The notes beneath the pieces are model-generated. The model had not been told where the DNA came from. It worked only from the letters and a program-made list of their open reading frames with translations, and made no database searches. Below, piece by piece: positions 11,055-25,468 of a stretch of 64,000 bases of DNA. The DNA is from Thamnidium elegans (Eukaryota; Mucoromycota; Mucoromycetes; Mucorales; Mucoraceae), in contig JAIXMG010000031.1 in assembly GCA_025201345.1 (NCBI GenBank), positions 62,001 to 126,000 on the forward strand. Reading direction: 5' to 3'. The translations under genes were made by a program, and so were the position numbers. The stretch's first letter is position 1. Each line of letters starts with the position of its first letter.

Positions 11055-11567
11055 TCATTTTGAAGTCAAAAAATACATATCATTTTTAGGTCAATTCCAT
11101 TTAACTTATTGTAAAATTTCTTTTAGTCACAAAGGGACAATCAGTTTTGGGTTAGTGCCATTAATTTTTTAGAAGGTGACATTTATTCTCTCAAAGTGAC
11201 AAAATTTACCGTTCTCACTGTATCAACCTCAAACAACAGACCTGTCTTGATTAAGGTTACCTCCAATACTCAATGATTATTAAATTAATAGTTAAGCGAT
11301 ACTCAATTCTATCTAGTTTATTTTAACTTGTAATATTTTATCCAATAGAGTGAACTAAATATATTGTTGATTAATTTTGAATAGCGACCAATGTAATACG
11401 TTTTTGAGGATGTGAAGGAGGACCTCACTTGACGTAGTTAAGAGAATAAATCTTGGTTATATAACTTTGTCAAGTGTTCCTTCGCTCGTTCAATTGAATA
11501 GCTTGATAGTATATATATTATAAAGCTATGTAATTTATTCAACTATTTATTAACGCTTGCATAAGTT

Positions 11568-14500
11568 TTATCTTTTTACAATGGTTTCAACATATTCATT
11601 TACTCGATTTTGATCAACGTAAACCAAAAAGTAAGGGTTAGCAGTAGATCCGGTTGTATCATGATAGACTTCCGATTCATTTACTTTTGATACCATAGAG
11701 TCATTATACTTCCACCATTGATTCTCATCATGATCAAGTATATAAATCCAGTAGTGACCATAATTAGCTTGACCTTGGTGAATAAACACTGCATGAAGCT
11801 TGTACGCCAACTTTTTATAATCACTGTATTGATCTTTAATTTTACTTCTAAACTCTTGCATCTTTTCAATATTGCTTTGGATAATTTGTCTCTTTTCTTC
11901 TGCTTCTTTTGCTAATACTTGTAAAGCAATTTGTTTCTTGTTTCTAAATTCTTCTGTTTCATCTATTGCAACTTGTGAAAGTACTTGTCTTGCCGCTTCC
12001 AATAAGTCAGGTACTGGGAAATTCAAATTCTATATTATCATATTAACTTTCGACCTATTTTTATGCCTGTATATTTGTATATATTTATTTACCTTGAACT
12101 GTTTATATTTATCAACTTCTTTTTTACTCTTTTCAAGTTCTGTTCTCCAATTAGCTACTTCCGTTCGTCTATCTCTCAGCTGTTCGAAGTTATCTTCTAC
12201 ATAGCGATCAAGATAAATCACTTTATCAAATTGAATAAATGCATTGGATTTATATACATTAGCAGTAGCTCTATCAAATTGCACACGCTAAAAGATATCT
12301 TGTTAATTCAACTATTTAGTGTTATATATATGTGTATATTTCTTACCTGAACTAAAATTTGAAGAACAGGAGGAAAAGATTTCACTGTTACTTCACGTGT
12401 TGCTTCATACCCTCCTTGAAACTCTTCTACTTTATCAGCAAAGAAATACTCATCCAATCCATCATATAAGTCTTTTCCTTCAGATGCATCAATAATAACA
12501 TGAGAGAAATCTTCTTCCATTTCCTTCTTGATCATTTTAGATGTTGTATTATCATAGTATGATAAAATTTGACGTGCTTTACCGTAGAATACTTGTCGAA
12601 TCATATCATCAATTTGTTCTCCATCTTCTGTTGTTTTTAAGGGCTTAAGCGCTGCTTCGACGAGGTACATGACGTTACCCATACATTCTATATACACATA
12701 CATAAAATAAATAAAAAAAGAAATATAAAACTATTATCAGTACTGTACCAGTAACATCTTGTTGCTTGCCAAACATCATTGTATCTACACTAGGTCGTTC
12801 CTTTGCCTTGGGCGCTTCAGCTATATGTTCCTTAATATCTTCTTCAAAATGCATCTTTTCACTTGTGGTAGGTACAATATCATGATAGCTAGGAGGTGGA
12901 GAATTAGGGGGTGCAATTTCATTTGTAAAAGAAGTACGTCTAAATTCAAATTCAACTTCTTCGTTTTCCATCTTGATAGACGAACTAGATGAGTTTGTAC
13001 CCTTTGTTTGCAACTCTGTATTTAGAGCATCAAACAAGTCTTTGTCCTCATCTGTGGTAGAAGACTTTGGTATAGGAATGGGGTCAGAATCGGTTGTGTC
13101 AGTTTCAGTCATCTCAGTATCAATAGGTGTTTCGTCATCCATCGAAATAAGATCCTTTTCAATAGTTTCTTCTTCTAAAAAGGATAAGGGAACATTCTGT
13201 ACACTGGAGGAAGCACTAACTTTTTCGCCAATAATCTCGGCAGCTGCTGTATCGTCATCTTTCTCATTTAGTAAAGCCATATATGCTAAATCATATTCGG
13301 GAGAAATAGCCTTTTCATTGGTTTCTTGCAACTTGATAAATAAACCCTTTAATAATTCGACAACTACACAAGAAGAAAAATGAGTTATTTTTGTTACATA
13401 ATAAACTAAATGAAAAAAAAAAAGTTATGCTACATTTTTTTGCTCGAATAACCTCAGATCGATCTACTTCAATACCACCAATCTTTTTAGGCTCACTGAA
13501 ACCATCTTCAACGTACTGTTCGTTATGAATCATGGCGCTACGGAAAGGCAAAATAGTGAAATAATACTTTTTTTTTTTAAAAAAAAAAGGTTAATATCTG
13601 AAATACATATATTTTTCCTCCCCCCCCCTTTCATATGTCTTACCTGTAATACACTATTAAAGTAGCAAGTATTTCCAATATTATTCAAACCGACAGGTCT
13701 AATCAAGATAAAAAATCATATGTTAGATTTTTTAAAACGAAAGAAAAAAAAAAGACGAATTACTACTCTAACTTACGTATTTTGAGCACTATTTACCATA
13801 TGTGCTGGAACTAAAGAAAAAAAAATCGTATATATAAATTTAAACGAAAAAGAAAAGCCAACTATAAATTACAAACTTACCACCCATCATATCCTCTACT
13901 GATTGATTACTTGACGATGACGCGATTCCCTTTTCTTCCTTCAAAAACTCAATCAGTTCCGAACTAGCTCTAGCAATAGCAATGATCTTTAATTTATCTT
14001 GATGTAATGTCTTTTCTTCAGGTTCGTCGGATAACTTGACTTGGTATAACCCAATTAGAAGTCTATCATCAGCTGCATCTTCAGTGATGCCAAAATAGGC
14101 ATATGCGTCTCCAATCTCTGACCAACCAATCTTTCCTTTACTACGTTCACAAGCAACAAGTGTTCGCAAAACATCCGAGTTGGACTGGTTAGAAATTGTA
14201 ACTAGCGCATCCATAGCATCATAAGGATCCATCGTGGTCTCACTTATTAATTTATTATACGTCCAAGCAACCAAACTATCAGATGCACCTGAAGTCAATC
14301 CAAATGACGCATAGGCTCTGACAATATACTCACTATTACTTGTATATCTATTCTCTAAACTAGGAATGATACCCAATAACTCTTGCATATTGGCAGTCTT
14401 TACCTTCATATTTGCTTCGGCAGCGGTATATGGAACAGAGGCAGAACCTAATTCTAATCGAAGTGTTTCTAAAACCAATATAATTTCCTTTTGGATCTTT

Positions 14501-15358
14501 TTTAATCGTTGTTCTGTAAATGATCCAAGTTCGATATCTGGTGCTATAAAGTAATTATCTTCCATATGAAATCCTATTGTTTCCAACAATGCTTGACTAA
14601 AAATTAAAAAAAGAGACGTTTAGATTTTTTTTAAGAGTGACATATATATAGCATTTGTCTGTATAATTTTACCTTCCATCACTTAGGCCAATACGAGATA
14701 AAAAGTGAGGGTTATTAGCATTGATATTTCTTTTTGTGCCGTTTAAAAGATCCTTGATATACATTAAAGCAGTAGTTAAAGTACTTGTCATGGTAGGTGT
14801 TTGGTCTCCCTTATTCTGCATCAAGTCCGCAAACGATCGTGTCTTTGGTCGCGTAGCTTGTAACCTATCCAATACAACCAAAGGTAAAACAGCATCTTGC
14901 ATCTCGGTTGCCAATGTATACTCACATCCACAACACTGAAATGTATCCAAGCCTTGCAAATGATAATGATGACAAATATATTGTGCACCAGGACATTGAT
15001 TTTGAATCTTGCTTTCGTTTTCAAACGGAATATTGGTATGTGTCACATGAAGCCATGCATGACATACTTGGCAAATGTATTGAGCTACGGTAGCTCGTTC
15101 GGCAATAGGTGTAGGGTTAAAGTCTTCGGTATTAACGGTTTCAAGTAACTTTTCTTCTTCTGCTAAAGTATCTTGATCGGTCGATTCAATTATAAACCGT
15201 TTGAATACGTGTTGATGATCTTTTTGATTGGTTTCTAAACGGACAAGCAATGCCATGGGTGAAAGGCTGGTACTGGTTAATAAAGCAGCTCCTTCTGCAG
15301 CTCCTTTGGTAGGTGAATCTACTCTACGAGGTGGCAACTTTGGTATTTCTGTCGACAT
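11568..15358 (-). CDS. UBP2: ubiquitin-specific protease of the Ubp2/USP25-USP28 type (1078 aa, 9 exons)
   Basis: Exons are 15358-14673, 14596-13881, 13810-13777, 13698-13644, 13566-13434, 13363-12749, 12687-12347, 12287-12093 and 12029-11568, all joining in phase. The N-terminal third is helical, with a Cys/His-containing segment (CQVCHAWLHV, then CPGAQYICHHYH and CCGCEY) that could bind zinc. The Cys box is VGLNNIGNTCYFNSVLQ (catalytic Cys about residue 490). The QECMGN-like block appears as QQDVTECMGNVMYLVE. The His box is FIHQGQANYGHYWIYI (catalytic His about residue 1017) near the C terminus. A long acidic Ser/Thr/Glu-rich insertion and a coiled coil split the catalytic fold, as in yeast Ubp2. 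The enzyme removes ubiquitin from substrates; Ubp2 counteracts the Rsp5 ligase. The first 34-nt and 55-nt internal exons carry the Cys box. Intron 4 uses an unusual A-tract acceptor (see findings). Confidence 0.9.
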
Positions 15359-15790
15359 TGTGTGGTATTAGTGAAAGAAAAAAAAAACAAAGAAAAAATA
15401 TATGCAGGCTTTTAATGACAAAAAATGTTTTTTTTTTTAGTTCAAACGGACTTTGGATGGTACACATACATATCGTCATTTGTAAACTAAATAGTTTCAC
15501 TCAGATGTATACATCCTTCTGCTGTCGTCTTGTAACTATAGGTTACATTTATACTTCTCTTGTCCCAAGCCATAAAGAACACGCGACTTTCAATTTCCTA
15601 TTTAATTGAGGCCAGGTGTTCAATAACCTATGAATAAAGAATATACGGAGTCTTAAGCTATCGTTGTATTTTGAAAAAAAATGAAAATTTATTTTAAGGG
15701 AAAAAAAATAACTCGCTTTTTGGGGAAAGGAAATAGGGAAATCTAGTATGTTACAGAGAGAGAGAGAGGGGGGTAAAGAGAATTTTTTGT
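15359..15790. other. intergenic between UBP2 start and LYS12 stop
   Basis: This carries the UBP2 upstream region and the LYS12 3' end. A (GA) run is present at 15756-15769. Nothing else was seen. Confidence 0.6.
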
Positions 15791-17232
<1,442 letters not shown>

Positions 17233-20222
17233 TGTTTATATATATATAAATAAAGATAAGAAGAGAGAAAGAATGAATAAAAGGGCAGCTTCTTATATGA
17301 GATATAAAGCATAAGAGATCGGTTCTTTAAAAGGTACGGTCACCCCGCAAGATTAGATGATCGCTTCCAAATATGGTCATTTCATTTTGATGTTTACAAA
17401 ATCAATCTTCGGTAAAATAAATAGCCTATGCTTCTTTTGGGCAGGATCTTTTTCATTTTTTTAAACTCAAGCAAAGAAACATAATCTATAGTTCGTACTC
17501 TTACCCTTTGAAAGTTCTTTTCTTTTCTTAAAACAACACTTATGACGTTAAACTTACACTAACATTCCGTATATATTAGTTACACTCGACAATCTAGTTG
17601 ATAAAAAGTTATATATTTTACATATTCCTTTTCTTGTTAAATACATAATAGCAATGTACTAGTGGGAACAACTATATATATATAGATGTATATTATTTTA
17701 ATAAAGCTTGTACATCAGTTATTAAATAAATCCGTTAACATTGAGGACAGTGTGATTTATAATGTTGTATGGAATAATATCTTAAAGTATTTTTACAGTC
17801 TATCTACAGCTTTTGGAAATTCTTACAATGGATGTTCTGGGTTGAACTTGTAAATAAAACATGTAAGTATGAATTATTTTAGATAATTACATACTTTAAT
17901 AGAGATCTCGTTACTTATAAATGTCTAGCTAAACATTTAGACCAGTAAATCACAAACTCGACACTCCCTTTCTCGCTTTGCCAAAAGCACTCAAACTAAC
18001 TTCGAAAAATATAAATTATTTATCTTTGAAAAAAGAGAATGTTATATAAAGTTGCGCAAAGAAAAAAAGAAAACGGTTCGTATAAAACAACATGAATACA
18101 TAGATACTAAGAATCAATTGTAACTAACCCAATCTTCTACATTTATAGGAGTTTGGGAAATATGTTTCTGCCATTGAAGTAAACTTGTCAAAGCTTACGA
18201 AACCTACGAGCTCAAAAGAGATTAAAATAAAGAAGCAATTTAATGTAAATTAATATATATTAGACAGAAAACCGAACATGTGCTAACCTGTATATATTAC
18301 CACACAAGAGAGAAAGACATACATTGCGCGCGTTTTACAATTCTCGAGTCATGTCTGGAGAAAAAAAAAATGTCGAACTTCGTACTGTTAGAACCAAAGA
18401 ATATGCAGCTGCTAAAGAGCGCAGGTTTGTGAAAGGAAACTCGAAAGAGGTTACTCTAATAATGGCTATTGGAAATTTTGGCAACGGAGTTGCTAGTGGT
18501 ATCAAAGGTTATGACAGATAAAGAGGAGAATGGCTGAAAAAAATTCATAGTAGGCATACACCAATAATTATGACAAACGAATACATGATAATTTTGACTT
18601 TTGGGATGAAGATGCTTCTTCTCATAGTTATACTTTCGTTGGCAATGGTATACTACTAAATAACTACCGCTTCGGTAACTCCGTGATATTACTCAAATTT
18701 AAAGCGACAATAGACATACTACCTAGATTCGAAATTATTTTGCTTTCACTACTTCAATCTTCTTTGTTATTATCATTATGACCATTATTTCTTCTATAGA
18801 TTTATTAAATATTAGCCTTAATAACTACGATAGGTGGTATGGAGGATGTCTTACCTTTTAGTCTATATAAAAAGCGACGATTTTTTTTATTAGAATGAAT
18901 GAAAATGATACATTTATATTTAAAAAATTGAACAGACAATTACCAAATACATCAATTTATTATTCCCATTCGAGCTGTTGATGCGACCTAAAGCTTGCCT
19001 CGTTTCCTTTTCCTTCTAATTATGTTTTTCACCAAATTCCATTCTTTAGGATTGGTTCTGTTGAAGTATGGCATGGTGTAGCGAAATAGGAAATAATATC
19101 GTGGATAACTACATAATGTAAATGATTAGTTATAGGTTTGCATATACGTGTACTATCAATATTTTAGTGCTTACCCGTGTCTACTTATAGGAAATATGAC
19201 ATTTAAAAAAAGAGTCTTAACTAGGCTCTTTCTGTGAGTATCGAACCCTCTTTTATATGTACACTCGCAGCATAATCAAGGTTATTAAGTCTATTAAGGA
19301 GAAATAAAAAGCTTTAATATATAAATACCCTTAAAAGGTGTATAAATATCATATAAATATACTTACTTGTTAAAAGAAAAGAAAGAAAAGACAGAAAAAT
19401 TTAATTGTGATAAAAGGGACCTATTTAATCATAATAGCATACTATAATCTCATTTATATATTAAAGTAGCCATACTCATTGTTCAAACCAATTTATTTAT
19501 TTCGTATAACAATTTATTTTTTTATGAAATCAATATGCGTACGAACATGGATAAATGAAATTGAACGTGCGTATGAAAAGTGATAAATCACTTTTTTTTG
19601 GATCGATCGGGAAAAAAGATCGCGTATAAAAAAGCTGTAACTCGATTAAGAATAACAGTTATTCTATATTAAGCGTAATAACAAAATGTATAAAGTAGTA
19701 TATACTGATGAACGTAGTAACATATCCGGTTATGCCTATAAGAATACCCGATAGCAGGAGTAGTTATTTTTTTCATGAAAATGTGTTATAAAGAGTTGCT
19801 AGAGCCGTTTTTTCAAGAGAAACTATTTCAATTATTAAGGCCTTGTTCAATCTGTTTGGTTACCTGCACCAATATTGGGAATTAAGGTTTAGGTTACTCA
19901 AAAGTAAAAAAATCCCATAATTTACTGTTTTTATTTATAATCACCTACATATACTTGTACGACAAGTTTGTTTTGTAAGAGTGTACGTAAATTTATACGA
20001 ACTATGTTCAAATCAATGCCATTAGATATAATAAAATTACAACGTTGTTCTACCGAGAAAATTAAGTGAATCCCTTCCGCTTATTAATTCGCTGTATTTG
20101 TAATAAAAAGAGTGTCACTTTTTGGAACTCCAACTTTAGAAAAAAAAAAAAAAAAAAGTATAAAAAGGTCTTAATTCAACTTCTTTATTCTCTTGTATTT
20201 TCAATACTAAAAATAAATAAAA
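17233..20222. other. gene-poor 3-kb region
   Basis: The first few hundred bases are the LYS12 promoter and the last few hundred are the OYE promoter. Between them lies AT-rich sequence with one remnant-like open frame (18324-18521, listed separately). On the minus strand near 19205-19260 there is a B-box-like word (GGTTCGATACT) followed by a T7 run, with an imperfect stem (19206-19229). I could not fold it as a tRNA. No other gene is supported. Confidence 0.5.
18324..18521 (+). pseudogene. unidentified coding remnant, possibly of a TnpB/Fanzor-like repeat protein
   Basis: The frame has a good internal ATG (about 18351, MSGEKKNVELRTVRTKEYAA) and continues VTLIMAIGNFGNGVASGIKGYDR to a TGATAA-region stop. 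Reading through the stop, the same frame goes on as RGEWLKKIHSRHTPIIMTNEY. The order 'aiG-fG...G-KG...(R)GxW...TNEY' recalls the RuvC-II/III spacing of TnpB/Fanzor-like proteins (AIGxGxF ... DEYxTS), but the zinc-finger cysteines expected after it are not seen. It has no visible start or end exons and sits in repeat-like DNA, so I treat it as a decayed fragment. The family assignment is weak. Confidence 0.3.
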
Positions 20223-21571
<1,349 letters not shown>

Positions 21572-22200
21572 ATAAACCTTATTTCCTTTAAATATGTATT
21601 ATAATAAAAACGAATTAGATCTTCAGATTACTTTATCGTTTTCTCTTTTTTTTTCTAGGAGATGGCTTATAGTTTCTCTGTAAAATGATTCATTTACTCT
21701 ATTCAGTTTATTCAACTTTTGGTTCCTTTTTTATTATTATTGAACAAACAATCAAAGCTTTTATTGGTTTCTTTCATAAACGGGGAAGGGCTATTTAAAT
21801 GAAAATCTTGATATATTGTTTAAAAATCAGCTCTCTTTGTTTCATAAATGATATTTCTGCATACACATTCTTATAACCATAACTTGTGTTCTCTTGATAG
21901 ACTCTCTTTCAGTATTTCCAATGGTACTTATCTAAATAACAAATGATTACAATAGAGTAACTAACTATATTTATATATTTTCTTATAGAAATGATAAGCT
22001 CCTTTTTTTTAGTCAGATCATAATTATTTTACTTCGAACTTTTGGTTACGTTTGGTTGAGTACAAGTCAAAGAAATACTACCTGTCGTATGAGAAAAACA
22101 CTTCCAGTAAAACATTGGTATGGTTGGAAGTAGTCATAATCCTTTATTTGTATTCTTATTTTATTTCACACAAATGACGACATAGCGTTTATTCATTGCA
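21572..22200. other. intergenic, no gene seen
   Basis: AT-rich region downstream of the OYE gene. I see no open frame, repeat or RNA that I can support. Confidence 0.5.
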
Positions 22201-22470
22201 TTGGCCTGCCACAAATGTAAAAGTCATAATTTAACGGAGGAAAAGTTTGCGCTGCCATTACGCCGAAAAAGAGAAGATCATCCTTCAAGGGAATCACATT
22301 ATTCTCTTCACTTTGGACTTGAAATTACCAAAGTCAAAGAAAATACAACCATTATTAATTACACTTGTCCAAGTTGTAATAACTTATTGAAAGACTTGGA
22401 TCAGCTTGCAGAACACATTGATGCTGTCCATACTAACGAAATATTTACTGGCAGTACTGAAAAAACGTAA
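22201..22470 (+). pseudogene. gene fragment with Cys/His zinc-finger-like pairs
   Basis: The frame is open without an ATG from about 22186. It reads ACHKCKSHNLTEEKF, a long basic/acidic middle, then NYTCPSCNNLLKDLDQLAEHIDAVH. That gives C-x2-C early and C-x2-C...H-x4-H later, which could bind zinc. No start codon or splice acceptor clearly fits, and the frame ends just before the TIR element at 22529. It is probably an exon of a broken or transposon-linked gene. Confidence 0.35.
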
Positions 22471-22528
22471 GCGTATTTATGCGTTTTGCATTAATTTGCG
22501 AGACTAACTCCCTTTTTTTTTTTTGGTC

Positions 22529-22903
22529 AATTCTTGGTACACCATCTGTGCCAATTTATGACGTAAATTTTCTTGGTGCACTTGCAACAATAACAGGCAC
22601 TTTACATGTAAAAACGACTAATATCGTGAGAAAGGAAATCGTAATATAAATATCATGATGATTAAATAAATCCTTTTTATCATAGTTGAATAAACCCCGT
22701 TTTATCATGATTAAAATCACCTATTTATTCTATCCTTTTCTTTTCCCCCCCTTTTTTTTAGCAATGAATTCATATACAAGCAAGCACCTTTTATATAATC
22801 AAATGTCTAAATATTTCAAAAAGAGCTTCCCTATGATATGGTGGTGTACCAGGAATTTCCCTAAATTGACACTGATGGTGCAAATGATGGTGTACCAAGA
22901 ATT
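22529..22903. mobile_element. 375-bp MITE-like element with 18-bp perfect terminal inverted repeats (copy B)
   Basis: The left end (22529-22546) is AATTCTTGGTACACCATC and the right end (22886-22903) is its exact reverse complement. The similarity between the ends continues inward in imperfect form for about 60 bp (TGCCAATTTA against TAAATTGACA). The interior shares at least 150 bp with copy A at 10584-10776 in the opposite orientation. It has no coding capacity for a transposase. A clear target-site duplication is not seen; the flanks read GGTC and AACA. Confidence 0.75.
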
Positions 22904-23627
22904 AACAAAGTATTAATAAACCTACTAAGAAACTCCGAACATATAATCCACGCATGCCAGCAAAAAGGTACAGAAAATGACAAGAAAAAAACAATGTTCA
23001 TTGCGGATACTTTGTCACTAAATCCTTTTGCAGTATTGGACAACCATAAAAATGAGGAAAATGCACTTACTATCGATACTACTGTTGTTCTCGGGATATT
23101 CAATACTTTGGTAATGTCGGTATTACTCCATTTTGCATGCTGAGATAGGTCGCAAACGACTCCACAGGTAAATTCCGAAAGATCTTTTCCTCTTCTAGGG
23201 ACCTTGTTTGTTATGTCTGAAAGTGGTGTTATAGATTACTTTTCGAAATGTGAACTAAAAAAATAATGCGCAAAGACATTGATTGATGACCAATCAACAA
23301 CACACGTTTCGGATATTGGTATTATATTTCACCAATTGCAGCGAGTACGAACAAAGTTTCATCTACCATCAACGTACTCTTTATGCATGCTTCAGGTCCA
23401 ATCACCATAAACCAAACTTGCCATCCATCTCACTTTTCACTTTAAGTGAATTTGGCCGTGGTTGCAGTCCGTCTACATCTATATTTCGTACAATTACTAA
23501 TGAGGTTTTATCAAATAATGGCGACGTCAAACTCTCCAAAGAAAATGTTAGTAGATGGATTAATGAATCAAAAGGCAAAAGAAAAGCAATACTCTCCAAT
23601 ATCCTTGATTTGTATGAAAGTGTTTAG
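22904..23627 (+). pseudogene. decayed coding region, unidentified
   Basis: Two open stretches on the plus strand look more protein-like than their surroundings. One begins at about 22905 (INKVLINLLRNSEHIIHACQQKGTEND... to LGIFNTL, 23103). The other spans 23283-23627 (QHTFRILVLYFTNCSEYEQSF ... SRWINESKGKRKAIL). Stops and frame changes separate them and I could not join them by splice sites. I recognise no family. They may be pieces of the element whose TIR copy lies just upstream. Confidence 0.25.
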
Positions 23628-24344
23628 GACAGACTTCCAATTTGACGTAATGCTCCACTCAACGAAGAACTAGAAGCACTTGCTATCTTATTAATACTCA
23701 CCATTGTAGAGGCAAACAAATCCGTTGGAGCCCAAGTAAAACAGTTCTTTGAAGTCTTCAGTTGGTTGTAACATGTTCAAATTTGTTTATTTTTTTTTCT
23801 TTCTTTTCAATAAAGTAGTTTATGAATAATATTTATTGATAATACACTTTTGAAGGCTAGACGCTTTCATATAATTCCTTTATAAATTAAATAAACATAT
23901 CTCAATTAAATTGTGGTTAACTTTTATTTTTACCATCTCTTTGATTTATAACAAAACACTTCCTAAATCTAAATTATTTTATTTGTCATTGAGCACATGA
24001 CAACTACGTTTTTATATATTACTCGAGTCAACTATAAAAATGTAGTAATAATGAGAATACTCCGAAGGGACAAGAAGGAAAAAAAGCAAGAAGGAAAGAG
24101 CAACTGTGGTGTGATGTTCATATAAAAACAAGTGATTTAAAATGGATAATGTATAAACAGTGATGGGTTATAACACTTTAAGTAGTTCTATAACTCACCC
24201 AAGTTAGTTTGTAAAAAAATATGTCGTGTATCTTTTTCTGCGAGAGCTCAAACATTAGGATCATTTAAATAGTACAGAGCTATGTATTAAAATGGCATAT
24301 AATTAATTTCTATGTAATATTTACTTCATCACCATATCCATTTG

Positions 24345-24569
24345 TGGAAGCAGCTGTTGATAAATGGTATGTATGATGAAGTAGCAAACTTATAATGCTA
24401 GATTTAAACACTGGTAATTTTACTCAAGTTGGCTGGAAAAGTAACTACCATGGAAATTGGTTGTGGTGCTACCAACTGTGACAATCTTCCAGGTGTCTAC
24501 TATGTCCGTAACTATGGGCCTTCCGGAAACTATGACAATGAATTCACTGGCAATGACTTGCGACCATGA
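24345..24569 (+). pseudogene. broken CAP/SCP (PR-1-like) secreted-protein gene, C-terminal part
   Basis: The end of a CAP domain is spread over two frames. NTGNFTQVGWKS (24408-24443) matches the TGHFTQVVWKS signature. One base further on in frame, MEIGCGATNC then PGVYYVRNYGPSGNYDNEF matches the IGCGxxxC...VCNYxPxGN end of the domain. Upstream, EAAVDKWY...EVANY resembles the aaxxWYxExxxY helix but is cut by stops. A 1-nt frame change between K-S and M-E-I-G plus in-frame stops make this a pseudogene. Intact members are small secreted proteins. No N-terminal signal peptide was found nearby. Confidence 0.7.
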
Positions 24570-24762
24570 GGAGCTCTTTGAAGAGGGAGGGAGAAAAGAA
24601 AAAAATAGCTTTATAAGAAACTATCAAGTCATTAAAGAAAACAATATTATATTTTACAAACAATCACCATGTTTATAAAAAATATATAGCAGCTAGCATA
24701 GTATTAACAGCTCGTGTTTTTTTTTGGTAATAAAACCTAATTAGATTAAAGCCGAACCTTTT

Positions 24763-25202
24763 GTGTTCTATTACAAAACCATTCTGTACGCTTCCAATCA
24801 TTATTTAACATTTTTGCAAAAACCAAAAGGTATTACTGCCGACCATTTTTACGTTTTTATAAAAGAAACTCTAGATGTCATAGATCAATTTCAATATTCA
24901 AAAGAGGCATATTTAATTATGGACAACGCCTCTATTCTAAAAGACCTGACATAACTGATCTAATCACAAAAAGGGTTGTAATTATATGTTTGTACCCCCC
25001 CATACTCGCCAGAGCTCAACCGATCGAGCAATTTTGGTCTGTAACAAAAAGTAAGACCAGAAGAGTTAAAATGCTTAATGGAGAAACCTTGCAAGATCGA
25101 ATTACAGAAGCTTGCAACCAAGTTCCTCAGAGCCATCTTTATAATATTATCAAACATTCTGATAATCGCTTATACAACTGTTTAAATAAAAAGCATATTT
25201 AA
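24763..25202 (+). pseudogene. second Tc1/mariner-type (DDE_3) transposase remnant
   Basis: 24763-24954 reads FYYKTILYASNHYLTFLQKPKGITADHFYVFIKETLDVIDQF...AYLIMDNASIL, the core around the second catalytic Asp (here LIMDNA). Then 24990-25202 holds PPYSPELN...IEQFWSVTKSKTRRVKMLNGETLQDRITEACNQVP. The PPYSPELNPIEQFW motif is split by two small frame errors (around 24995 and 25020), and a stop (24952) separates the halves. It is more complete than the 10.8-kb remnant and shares its C-terminal pattern, but it is clearly inactive. Confidence 0.75.
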
Positions 25203-25468
25203 ATGTTTTTTTTCTTTCTATATAATCATTTTTATTAGCATTGTTGCAGAGTTTAGTAAAAATGCTTCAAGTGAAATTATCAAACGCGTCAAGCTAAATA
25301 TTCAGATGGGACAATCCAAATATCCAAATGCGACAAGTGAAAACTCGAATCACGACAATTTGATACGGAACAAAAAAGGCCCAAAAAACAGTCCTACATC
25401 ACATGCCCCTTTACTATAAAAAGGGGGCCATTTTTTTTTGTTCTCTTTTTATTTTTTTTTCAAAAATA

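Noticed and set aside
19205..19260. tRNA or tRNA-derived SINE on the minus strand (B-box-like GGTTCGATACT, terminal T run)
   Set aside because: The T-arm has a mismatch and no acceptor stem, A box or anticodon stem-loop could be placed upstream.
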